Shown one piece after another: positions 36,536 to 47,143 of a DNA stretch of 64,000 nucleotides (within the stretch, counting starts at the first letter, position 1; each line of letters begins with the position of its first letter). Made by a program: the position numbers and the translations under genes. Source of the DNA: Aotearoamyces nothofagi. Lineage: Eukaryota; Ascomycota; Leotiomycetes; Leotiales; Tympanidaceae. Under the pieces are notes generated by a model, which worked only from the letters and a program-made list of their open reading frames with translations, ran no database searches and was not told the origin of the DNA. Location of the stretch: contig JADDTR010000008.1 in assembly GCA_015345905.1 (NCBI GenBank), positions 1 through 64,000 of the forward strand, given 5' to 3'.

Positions 36536-37051
36536 ATGCATCTCCTCCCCCTCCTCCCCCTCTCCCTGCTCACAACCATTGTCATCGCAGACGGCGCCTC
36601 AATCGTCACGGCGATGGACCAAATCTCCAACGTTACAATCGCCCTCAACAGCACAATCTCGACCTTCACCGGCAACCTACTGACGCTCCCGAAAATCATC
36701 CTCGAATCCAGCGATCTGCTGCTCGTAATTAACTCCGGCACCTCCGTTGCATCAGCCTCTGCAAATCTCACATTGCTCGAAGCTATCACCGTCGCGGGCG
36801 CGACAAATGACCTTGCAAGCACAGTGGAGAGCACGCTAGATACGATCGTGGCAAAGAAGGAGGTGTTTGAGCGGGAGCTGTTGGAGGGTGTGATCTTGCT
36901 GAATCTGCTGGCAGAAAAAAAGGAGACGGATCAGTTTGCAGATGCTGTGGTGGCGAAGGTGCCAAGCTTTTTGCAGGATACGGCGAGGGCATTAATTGCG
37001 CCGATTGATGAGGCTTTTGATAGTGCTATTGCCGTCTACGAGACTTTGTAG
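36536..37051 (+). CDS. Hydrophobic surface-binding protein A-like secreted protein (HsbA)
   Basis: An intronless frame of 171 residues. A signal peptide (about 1-19, MHLLPLLPLSLLTTIVIADG) is followed by an all-helical domain with heptad-like spacing and almost no Cys. Family-like segments are IVTAMDQISNVTIALNSTI and AVVAKVPSFLQDTARALIAPIDEAFDSAI. HsbA of Aspergillus oryzae binds hydrophobic surfaces and recruits a cutinase to polymers; members are about 170-190 residues. Likely secreted to the wall or medium. Two Asn glycosylation sites lie early in the mature part. Confidence 0.85.
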   Translation: MHLLPLLPLSLLTTIVIADGASIVTAMDQISNVTIALNSTISTFTGNLLTLPKIILESSDLLLVINSGTSVASASANLTLLEAITVAGATNDLASTVESTLDTIVAKKEVFERELLEGVILLNLLAEKKETDQFADAVVAKVPSFLQDTARALIAPIDEAFDSAIAVYETL

Positions 37052-38008
37052 GGAGCGAAGATGAGGCTATTCAAGGGTTGCTGGTTTGCGCAAGCACGTT
37101 GGTGGAGATGTTTGCTAATGGTATCCAACTAAAAAAATATTAGTTTTGAGATTTGGGGATCTGGCTTTGCTATTTGAAATGCTGCTTGTAGCTTTAGACG
37201 GGTTGAAGTCTCCTATCAAGCACTGGCTATATCTGATTATTCGACTAGAGCTTCTCTAGAGGTTATAGCAAGTAAAATAACGTCAAGCTAATCACTGCTG
37301 AGATGGTTCTAATTATGCAAAGAACTTTAATAAGATTTCATGCTCTAAGGCTGTAAAGTACATTGGATATTCTTGACAAAGCTTAATGCTCGATAGACTT
37401 AGAAGATTATATATCCCTATAGAAGGTGGTTTGCCCACGATAGACACCAGATGATGACAAGAGCTTGGTAACAGCTAGGAGATTGAATTGGAGAAATTAT
37501 TACAACATTTGAATGGGATTAACCGTTGTTACATGCCTAGTAGTTAACGTGCATCGGAAAAGATACTTGGATTTGGGAATATGAGGGACGTGAACTAATT
37601 GGATTATATTCCTAGAACTGGGAATTTGACACTCAAGTGGCCACTAGGTAAGACCTGACTCTCCGTTCTAGGAGAGCAAATACAGAGGTTGATATCCAGC
37701 TTAAGGTCATGGTGATGCTTCTAATGAGATATCGCAGGGTAGCGGCCCTGGGTATGGGTAAGTTGCGGGGTAAACCCGTTCCTGCCTCAGGTGTGGCTTG
37801 GCGTCTACACGCGGGGAAAGCCAAACTCATCTCTACGCGACAACAACTCAATACTATCTGTTTTGTGTATCTGCACTATCATTGAAGTCTGCTAGAATAT
37901 GTCAACGTGGCAATCCACATGAGAATGGCATTACGAAGCTGATGGCATGTCGTCTCAGTAAGACCCGGTGCCTTGTCCACAACTATCCGGTCCTAGCCCG
38001 GAATATCG
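37052..38008. other. Intergenic region upstream of Zn2Cys6 gene
   Basis: AT-rich in its first half. No gene or repeat recognised. An in-frame TAG at 37994-37996 closes the frame just before the regulator's ATG. Confidence 0.6.
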
Positions 38009-40456
38009 ATGCAAATGCGGTCACGTACTGGCTGGCAAGTATCTTCTCTGCAAAGCCACCACAGAATTGAATGCTTACTATAATAGCTTGACATGCCGCC
38101 GTAGAAAACTCAAATGTGACGAGGCACAACCGATCTGTGGGCAGTGTCAGAAGGCTTCTCGGCAATGTGATCGCAATGTCGATCTATTGTTCAGACATCA
38201 CCAGAACGCTTCTATGAATGTACAGGAAGAGAGTGCTGCGATCTATAGTCCTAGAAGCGTGAGCAGCGGACCTGTTCAGAACTTGCAGAGCTTTTACGCC
38301 TATAAAAATACTTTCCGTAATGATCATTGGGTTGATGTACCAGAGACTTGTAAGTCTATGCAGTTATTATCATTAATATTTGAGACAACAATTCCAACTG
38401 GAAATTAGTGCTTTGAGCCATAGGACTAAGCCGATACTACTCCCTAAACTTCGTAGTATGGAGTCTTGGACTGATACATGATTAGTGACATTTGTGGAGC
38501 CTCTTGTATCGGAGGTGGCCACTGCTTCAGAAGCTGAATCATCGCCATCAACTGTACCAAACCTGGAAGAAACCTCTGCACCAACTTCAAGAGAGGTTTC
38601 ATGGGATGAAAATTCATCGATGCACGAGGCTCCTGGCCCCGAAGTTCTATCTACAGTTGCTGTTGGTAACGGCCAAGAAACCTCATCACGGCTATCAAAT
38701 ACGAACTATGGAGCTTCAACAGCCGAATCAACCAGTCTTGAATTTATTCTTAACCATTTACAGTCAACCCCATATGGCCCAGCGCACCCGTCTTCCTGCT
38801 ACATAGACCCCATATCAGCCGCGAGTCATCTAGTTAGCCAAGGAAGGAGATCAAGACTAGTAATTCCTGCCGCTGACCCAGATCCAATCAGTGATCATAT
38901 GTCAGCTTTACTAATAAAACACTTTTCGATGACAACAGGCCAGTGGTGCGTCACATATAACCTAAATATTCCATTTCAAGCTGACGTTACTAGGATGGAC
39001 CTTTTTGATCTGAACTCCTACTTTGCGCATCAAGTACCAGTTCAGTGTTTAAAAAATACTCTACTTCGGTATTCAGCATGTGCATATGCAGCAAAGCAAC
39101 TAGGCCGTGTCCAGATAAAAGGATTGGGACAATCATTTTCGAGGGATACTCTAGTCCTTGACAATGAAACTAGCGAGCCTGACTGGGCATTTCATGCTAC
39201 GAAATATTATGACAAGGCAATATCATTGTTAATGAAAGATCTAGCTAATTCGAGGCCTAGTGGTCAACTGAATCTAAATGATGATTCTGACGAAGTTATC
39301 CATAATTCCTTGAGGCATGGAAACATAGTAAATCGAGAGGGGAATAATTTCACTAACAGCATTGAAACACCTCACAGCACCGAGGTAATGAAACAAAAAC
39401 TTCAAAGCGATCAAATATCAGACGAATCACTGGCAGCAGCTGCTATACTATGCGTATATGAATTCTTAAACAACGAAACTTCAGTCTGGACTCTTCATCT
39501 GAGTGGAACGAAAACAATGTTTGATTTCAGAGGGTTGGATAATATCGTTCCAGCTCAGTCACGGTGGAGTGCAGGTTCCGTAGAAAGACCTCTATTATCT
39601 AAAGAACGTAGAGCGATATTCTGGAATTTCGCACGCCAAGACTATTTGGCTGCTTGTAAGGATATTTATTACCACAGCTTTACTATGCTGACCGCAGATA
39701 GTCATTAATGATAGCCGTACCCGTCTCGATACCTCAGATATCAGAATCTGGAAATCCGCTGGTCTGAACATCGATGAGTCTGGATATATCACACCAAGCA
39801 ACGGCGATATTCACCAGTATTCCACAGAAAATCCCGTGATGCGCGAAGACATGATCTCGAACGCGCTAATATGGCTTTTGGGGAAACTGGCAAATCTACT
39901 CTGGATGCTCCACCACCCGGATCCTGTCACAGACCAATCATTTGATTCATTCCGCCGCTGGGAACAGCTGGAACACGAATTTGTGGTTTGGCATAACGGG
40001 CTACCGCGAACATTTAAGCCTTGTGTGAATCTCAGCCCTATTAGATCTGACTTGTCCTCGACGGCACCCACTTCCAACTTCCCCGAAATCTGGTTCAGCG
40101 TGCCGATGTGCGCATCATCTATGCAATCATATCACATGGCTCGCATCCTCCTCCTCCTCAACAAACCTCGCATACCACAGCCAGCAGGCCGTTCTTCAAT
40201 ATCCAGTAAACTCGAATCCTACCGTCGAGTCGTGGCCGAGGTTGTGGAACATACTCGTAAAATCGTTGGAATTTCACTGTCGAAGCCTGACGGATCAGTT
40301 AGGATACATTCCGTCCAACCACTTTTTGTTTCCGGACAATGCCTCAAGGAACCGCAGGAAAGGGACCTAATTCTGGAGCTTTTGAAAGGCATTGAGAGCG
40401 ACCTGGGATGGGCTACAGAATATCGCGTGCAACAGCTTTTGAAAGAATGGTCTTGA
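38009..40456 (+). CDS. Zn2Cys6 transcription factor with DUF3468-type regulatory domain
   Basis: Four exons, 38009-38034, 38087-38349, 38486-39655 and 39702-40456, encode 737 residues. The first exon has only 26 bp and ends in a GC donor (TG|GCAAGT). Joining it to 38087 gives MQMRSRTGCLTCRRRKLKCD and completes the six cysteines at 9, 12, 19, 26, 29 and 36. An in-frame TAG lies 12 bp upstream of the ATG. Other introns are 136 and 46 bp. Residues beyond about 180 form the all-helical Fungal_trans_2 (DUF3468) region with ILCVYEFLNNETSVWTLHLSG and IFWNFARQDYLAAFINDSRTRLD. A nuclear regulator, possibly of the BVMO gene whose stop lies 29 bp beyond its own stop. Targets are not known. Confidence 0.88.
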
Positions 40457-40485
40457 CTAATGCGAAAACCTATAAGCTGTATCTA

Positions 40486-42434
40486 TCATTTAAGCAACAG
40501 ACCTCTATTTCTCACAAACTCTGACAACTGTTCCATAACTCCACTAACATGCTCCTTCCCATCCAACCGAGCACCGAGCACCACCGCTGCCGCCCCAAAC
40601 AAAGAATAGAGCAAGACAGCTCTAATCACATTCTTCTTTTCCTTGAACCTCCCACCATAGCTAAAATCTCTCTTCTTCAAAAACACACTCCGGAGCCAGT
40701 AATGCCATTCCCAGCTCGGATAAAGCATCGCATTCTTACCGGTCTTTGGATCCATGTACCAGCTAGTACAACCCGTTGACCAGACTAGTTTCTTCGCAGC
40801 GGCTTGGATCCACGTGTTGTCACGCTCTTCAGCAGCGGGTGTGACAGAGACGGTGTCGGCGGTGTTTTTGGGAAGAAAGAGAGAGCGCAGGGAGCGTTGA
40901 GGGTGCAGGCGGTTCAGGATTGGATCGAGGACGCGGAGTGTGAAATTCACTTGGCATTCGCTGGTGTAGACCACAGATAGGTGACCCGTCGCGGTGTTGG
41001 GTCCCATTAGTATGAAGAAGTTTGGGAAGTTTGAGATGCAGGTCCCGTAATAGGCTTGCGGGACTCCTTCGCTGACTTCAGCCCACTAGTTGCTGTTAGC
41101 CAGTAGCTCTTCTGCAGCGGAGAAAAGAAGGGGAGAGGTACATGCTCATTCAAACTAATCCCCTTCTCGCCTCGGATTTCCATAGGATGCAAAAACTTCA
41201 ACGTCTCAAACCCCGTCGCCAGCACAATTGCATCAGCCAGAACCTCCCTGCCCGACTGTAATCTCACACCTTTTTCTAAAACCTGGACGACCTGATCGTC
41301 CGCGACAAGCTCCATATTCGGCCTATGCAAACAGTCCAGATAGCCAGTATCGAAAACCCTCCTCTTACAGCCGACCTCTGCCTGCGGAATCAGTGCCTCG
41401 ACATATTTCTCCGGCGCGTTCTTGCGGATATACTCCTTCGACGCCGCGCCCACCTTCTCGCGTGCCTTCGCACCCGTCTCTGTAAGGCGGAAAATCGAGA
41501 ACTCGGCCTCGAGTTCTGCGTAGATGATGGCGCGGTAGATGCGCATGAGCCCGGGAATCCTTCGCATCGCCGACCGCCACAGGGGCCCGTATGTCGGGTT
41601 TGGACGCTCGATGAGCCACTGCGGCTGGCGCACGAATTGGGTCACGGTCTTGGCGGACTCGGTCAGGATGGGGACGAACTGTGTTGCGCTGCAGCCGTTG
41701 CCTTTGTTGTTATCAGTTGGTATATCAACCAATCAACTGATCGAACAAACTTCCAACACTGAGAGAAATTGTTTCATCTAATATAGGGCTATGTTTGAAT
41801 TTGGAGGGAGGAAGTAAACGCACCTAGAACAACAATATCCTTGTCTGCATAATCAAATTCATGATCCCACTTCGCCGAGTGGAATATACGCCCCTGGAAG
41901 TTCTCTGCGCCGGGAATCTCACAGCTTCGCGGGATGCTGAGGGCACCGACTGCGGAAATGATAATCGAGCTCCTGAGACTGTATCGTGCCTTGGTTTCCA
42001 GATCGATCACGTTTGTGACCCATGTGTTCGAGATCTCGTCCCATGACGCGCCCTCGACGCAGCTATGCAGCCGGACGCGGCGCGGGATATCGTACTGCGT
42101 GGCGACGGTGCTGTAGTAGGATTTGATCTCGGGCTGCATAGCAAACTTTTGGGTCCATTCTGGATTCAGGGCAAAGGAATAGGAGAAAAAGTGGGAGGGA
42201 ACCTGCGGGGTGTTTGTCTTAGTTTGGTGTTGAGGACATGGCGTTGGAGAAGGGGGGAGGTACGTCACAACCACAGCCAGGATAGGTATTAACGTGCCAT
42301 GTGCCACCGATGCTGTCGGATTTCTCGATGAGTTGGAAGCTTGTGGAGGGATAGTTTCGCACGAGTTGGATGGCAAGACAGAGGCCGGAGATGCCAGCGC
42401 CGATGATTACAACGTCGGCGTCAGTTGTTGCCAT
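40486..42434 (-). CDS. Baeyer-Villiger-type flavin monooxygenase
   Basis: Exons 42434-42264, 42202-41824, 41701-41142 and 41085-40486 encode 569 residues; introns are 61, 122 and 56 bp. [17 protein letters not shown] (8-24) is the FAD Rossmann motif. [12 protein letters not shown] (159-170) matches the Type I BVMO fingerprint FxGxxxHxxxW(P/D). [12 protein letters not shown] (181-192) is the NADPH Rossmann motif. [14 protein letters not shown] is the ATG motif. These place it in class B flavoprotein monooxygenases that insert oxygen next to a carbonyl, using NADPH. A hydrophobic segment near the C-terminus ([17 protein letters not shown]) may anchor it to a membrane. Substrate unknown; ketones, steroids and polyketide or terpenoid intermediates are typical. 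A TATA box lies about 75 bp upstream. Confidence 0.93.
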
Positions 42435-42505
42435 GACGGTTAAGCAGATGCTGGTCTTTACAAAAAAGCTAACTTGTTGGTCAAACAGTGATGAATGTTG
42501 GTTCT

Positions 42506-42515
42506 TATTTATATA
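42506..42515 (-). promoter_or_regulatory. TATA box of BVMO gene
   Basis: TATATAAATA on the minus strand, 72-81 bp before the ATG at 42434. The spacing fits a 5' UTR of about 45 nt. Confidence 0.55.
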
Positions 42516-42720
42516 ATAGAAGAGACATGTTGAGTAGTGGTTCTCTAAGCTGCGCCTCTGCATTCAGCTAAAAGAAGAAAGATGATCCAATAAATCCCAG
42601 CCTTGTCCGAGGTCCATTGAGCTCGGCAAACCTGCTCAATCTAGCATTTCTCCAAATATCAAGAGCCGGCATATTTATCCAAGCCGGGAAGTGGATGGAT
42701 GAATATTAATGTGCATCATG

Positions 42721-42996
42721 TTATTGCTCAGGCCCCTCGGCGGCTGTTGTTGGGCTGGCGGGACATGGTGGGTTTTGTGGTAATGTTGAATGATTTAGGA
42801 ACCTGAGACGGTTAAAAGGTGCCGGAGGTGGGTGTTTGGCTTCCCTGTCTGTATTGTGAAAAGTATCTGGAGATACAGATGGAGATGCGGATGCAGACGG
42901 GGTGGATGTGGAGGTGCGTTGTGATAATGCGGGGGCCCGCGGGCGGAATTCCTCCGCCCATTCTTGTCGGCCGGCTAACCTTCCTGTTTGGGACAT
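42721..42996 (-). CDS. Doubtful small hypothetical protein
   Basis: A 91-codon frame with a good start context (ATCAACATG) and a TATA-like TTATATG about 60 bp upstream on the same strand. The product is Ser/Thr/Pro-rich (RTSTSTPSASASPSVSP), with no signal peptide and no recognised domain. Low complexity and small size make it equally likely to be chance. Confidence 0.2.
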   Translation of the reverse strand: MSQTGRLAGRQEWAEEFRPRAPALSQRTSTSTPSASASPSVSPDTFHNTDREAKHPPPAPFNRLRFLNHSTLPQNPPCPASPTTAAEGPEQ

Positions 42997-44084
42997 GTTG
43001 ATCTGTGTGTAGCCGCAGTGCCGGCGACAACCTCATCGGCATATAACTCGGTATGCCACTCAGTGCCAGTTGGATGTTGTTTAGAGGGGTTATGCCACGT
43101 TGTCCAATGCTGTTAATACATGCGGTAAAACGGCCACAAGTTAGAGGAAGGAAAAAGCTGCGTCCAACCCATTCTAGCCAAATAAGGTTTCATATACGGT
43201 AGTTAATGCGTTCTGATGGCCCAAAATCTCCCTTCAAGGTGAAGAAAGTCGAATTCAATCGAATAGAGGGCTCTTGTTAGCCGTCTATGAGATGGTAGCT
43301 CGTTTATTCAATCCGTCCCCTTACTCTGAGCTAGTGAAATCTGAGTTGAGAGGACCTGGCAGGTATTTGGAACAGGCTTTTCCCCGTGTTTGTAGATGTT
43401 CTATCAATCAAAGCATGTAGGTATCGGTTTCATAAAAGTCCTATCTTTTGTTCAACTGATCGCCCCACCATTGACCTTAAGGGAGCTCCAGCAAGATCGG
43501 CAGCCGGAACATTGTCTGCGAGAGCCAAAAGCCCCATGTTCTCCAGTGTATGGCCGTCAAGGTCTGGTGCAGATCTGTTGAGAGAAGCTGCCAACTGCCG
43601 AGATAGAATCAATAAAGCCTTTCGTATGCTACGTGTGCTTGGTAGTCATGTGCATTATGTATGGCATGATTGGTGTAGGTTGGCCTGTCAGGCTACGGCC
43701 AAGTATCCCGGAGTATACGCGGCGTAAGCACACGGAGCTCAAAATGTAGACGGCTGAGTCCATCAACCTGTCCTGTAGTCAACCGGCAGATATCGTTATT
43801 AACTAGCTCAAAGTCGGGATTTCACTTCTTGCGACCATGTGACTATGTGACCTTGGAAGCTCTTGAGAGTCCTTGACTATTGAGTAGTACTATATACAAA
43901 CGCGGACATATATTGGCCTCCCTCGCCGACAGAATCATTGCTTGTATTACATGTTGTAAATGATATACATGCTAGAATAGGTAGATGAATTGATAGTTTG
44001 TCATTTTGTGCGAAGTATCGATCAGGTAAAATCGAGATGGAGACAAGATAGTTAACTATCGTATAAATCTCCCTCATATCGCAC

Positions 44085-45855
44085 CTATTTCTTCCCCATT
44101 GCATGTTCAACAGCCTCCAGCGCCACCATAACCTTCTCATCGGCATTCCGCCTACCAACCAGCTGCAAGCTAACCGGAGCACCAAGATATGTCTCAGGGG
44201 TATAAAGCTCATAATTATATCGATCCTGCTCATTCAACGGCACGTAGCCCTCCTCCTTCTTATCCTTCTCCTGGTCCACAAACGAGACTGGAAAGACCAC
44301 TGCCGGATAGTCGAGCAGGTTCCACTGTGAAGTGTAGCCCCAGTATCGCGCCGTCTCGTGCGGTGGCGCAGCGCCGGGCACGGCTGGGCAGAGGATCACA
44401 TCGACTTCTCGCTGGCTGTTGCTTGCGGTGCGGTTCCAGTGGGCGGCGTAGGCGTCGCGGTAGGCATCGCGGTCTGCGCATAGCTTGTTGAGAATAGAGT
44501 CAGTTTTTTTGTTGGGTGGCTGGACGGATGGTTACTCACATCGAGGTATTCTTTTACGTTGCGGACTTTGACTTCTGGTTGTTCTGTGATGATGAAATCA
44601 GTCAAAGGGAGAACGGGCTCTCCTGATCGTCTGAGGACTCTGAGATTCTCCTCTCCGCCTTCAGGATAGTACAGCGCCGAGATGATATCCCAGGCCTTCT
44701 GATGGTCTAATGGCTCCCAGTCCACGACTTCCATGCCGGCATTCTTACAGGCTGTTGCTACCTCTTGCAAGGCGCGGATCATTGGTGGATGGGGCTTAAC
44801 AACGCCATCAGACCAGAGAATTGCGACTTTCAATGGCTTCTCTAGTTTCTCTAGTGTCCAGAATTTTGGAAAGAGGGAGGGATCGCTGCGCCAGGGTTGG
44901 GCATCGAGGATGGTTTTCATGCAGAGGTTGATCGTTTCGCGACTTAGGCAGAGAGGACCCATGGTTGCGTAGACACCATCGTGACCTGCCAGACTTCCCT
45001 GCATTCCTTTCCAAGGGATGCGTTTGCAGGTGGGCTTGAAGCCGTATATGCCATTGTTGCTTGCTGGCGCTCGAACGCTGCCACCGATATCACCTCCCAT
45101 GCCCTCGTTGGTATCAGCTAGATAGATATCTCGACAATTACGGGGTTGTGGAGCTTACAAAAACACTTCCTCGGAATGCAACCAAGGCGCCCTCTCCACC
45201 ACTGCTACCGCCGCAAGTAAGATTCCGGTTCCAAGGATTGACGGTACGTCCGTATATGTTGTTTCTCGTCTCCAAATGCATGATGGTCTGAGGACAGGTC
45301 GTCCGAGCATAGAAGACCGCGCCAGCATCCCAGAGGATGTCATTGATTGGATTTCCATCCGACTCTCGGCCGATAAATGTAACAAAGCCCTCGTGGTGCG
45401 TCTTACCTTTCATTCCGTGGGCCTCCTTAATCGATATTGGGAGACCGTGAAGAGGGCCGACCGGCTGGGGCAGGGAATCGAGGTAACGAGCTCGCTCAAT
45501 GGCATCGTCCCACATCAGCTCCGTAATGCAATTGACCTGTTGGTTCAGCTTAAGTGCAAAATGGGTGTTCGAAGGGGCGACGAACGGCATATTGCGCAAT
45601 TGCTGCGCGGCGGAGGAATGCTTTGGTGAGCTCTTCAGACGAGACCTTCTTCGCACGTAGTAACTTTAGGAGTTCAATGGCATCGTAATTCGATGTGAGC
45701 TCCAATTCTCGTGCTGTTAGAAGCTGGCTCGGTAGTGACTGGGAGCTTAATGGGAGAGGGTCTGGGAGAGGCCCGATCGGAGGCGATACTAAGGCCAGAG
45801 AGGCATCACGATAGTCGCGAGCAGACTTGGCCTTGTCTTCCCAAGCAGCTGCCAT
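44085..45855 (-). CDS. Amidase (amidase-signature family, acetamidase-like)
   Basis: Four exons, 45855-45586, 45536-45159, 45103-44540 and 44483-44085, encode 536 residues; introns are 49, 55 and 56 bp. The signature GGSSGGEGALVAFRGSVFGMGGDIGGS is restored only by splicing at 45159/45103. The Ser-cisSer-Lys triad is Lys127 (PISIKEAHGM), Ser201 and Ser225 (GDIGGSVRAPA). The spacings of 74 and 24 residues are close to those of FAAH-type enzymes. Other family marks are ELTKAFLRRAAIAQ near the N-terminus and YLGAPVSLQLVGRR near the C-terminus. The length matches fungal acetamidase/general amidases (about 540-550). It hydrolyses a carboxamide to acid plus ammonia or amine, probably in the cytosol; substrate unknown. 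It lies between the BVMO and transporter genes. Confidence 0.93.
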
Positions 45856-47143
45856 GATGACGATAGGTCAACAAAAGGTCAAAAGGGTCAAAAGGATCAA
45901 AAGGGCCAAAGAGGAAGAGATGAAGTCAACAGACCGAGTCTCCGAGGTCGGTCCCTTATCTCTGGTTATCCTGATACAGCAGATACATATGTAAGCGCAA
46001 GCACAAGTCTTTCGTACATTAGCACTCCAAAACCTTTTTATTATTCAGCTATCAGAACTGTATCTTTACGGACCCTCAAGGTGTTTATTGCGGAGATGAC
46101 CTCGGATAACGTGCTCATCCAAAGCCAATTATGTTACTGCATCCCAGTACCATACTTTTCTCAGTGAGAGGTCACACACGTCTACTAGAAATGGACAATC
46201 TGAGATAGCCAGTGCCGGAGGCTGTAACGCGCCCTTTTAGCCCACTGATGGGACTAGCATACCGTACCGCAATCATAGGGTAAATGATGCTTGTTTACCG
46301 TAGCCAAGATTGTATATCGTATCCTCTGTTCGAAGATAAGCCGGGTACGAGGGCCGGTACTATGCAAGCAACCGGCCAAGCTTATCGTCCTGCTCAAGGG
46401 TGTTGGGTGTTTACATCACATCACTTACGTTGCAGCTGCATTGCGGTTTCCCGTACCCAAACTCAGTGAAAATAAAACTGGAGAGAGTACGGGGTGACAG
46501 GACGTGGTACCAAATACAATCGGCCAAGCCTATCTATCGCTCTTATCGCTCATATCCTTCAAATGCCGCGTTTATCTTATCTTGTTATCTCCTGCTTGCC
46601 GGACTCTACCGATTGGTTGACTCGAGAATGGCTTATCGTCATGACGCATGCTATGGCCGAGAACTCGAGACTCGACTTGACTTGATGATTGATTCCAGAT
46701 ACTGTGTGCACTGTACCGTGGAGCTGCGAGTCAGCTGACAGTCTAGACGATACTGTAGTACAGCTGCGACATAAGGATGCATATATGTCTTTCGACAAAC
46801 ACTTGAACGGTTACGGACATGGATGTTAGCAAAATATCAGTAGTAGAGAGAAAATATTGAAGATAATCACCTATCACATTCAACTACCCTTTGCTCTTCG
46901 CGGATTGTAAAGTTCTTTAGATAATAGATTCGAACTAGCCAGTCAGTATTCGTTGCCGTTAGATCTCTACTGTCAGATGACACCTTGGTTGTCGTGTAAT
47001 TCTTTGCTGTTATTGACCTTCCTCGTCTATCTATTTTGTCATCTATATTGTTATCTATATTGCACAGAAGTCGCAGATGGCGGAAGTCTAACAGAACCCA
47101 CCAAGATGATACATCGGCCTGCTTATTTCCTGCTTGAATAATG
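45856..47143. other. Intergenic region
   Basis: Contains the amidase promoter; GGTCAAAAG is repeated four to five times just upstream of its ATG, at about 45868-45910. The segment 46250-46800 holds only short overlapping frames. No gene seen. Confidence 0.6.

Larger units (their letters stand above)
42435..44084. other. Intergenic region with possible small gene and relic
   Basis: Holds the BVMO promoter, a doubtful small gene (42721-42996, listed separately), and a minus-strand frame at 43430-43612. The last contains the protein-like segment DGHTLENMGLLALADN and AADLAGAPLRSMVGR but has no credible gene structure. The rest is unremarkable. Confidence 0.5.
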
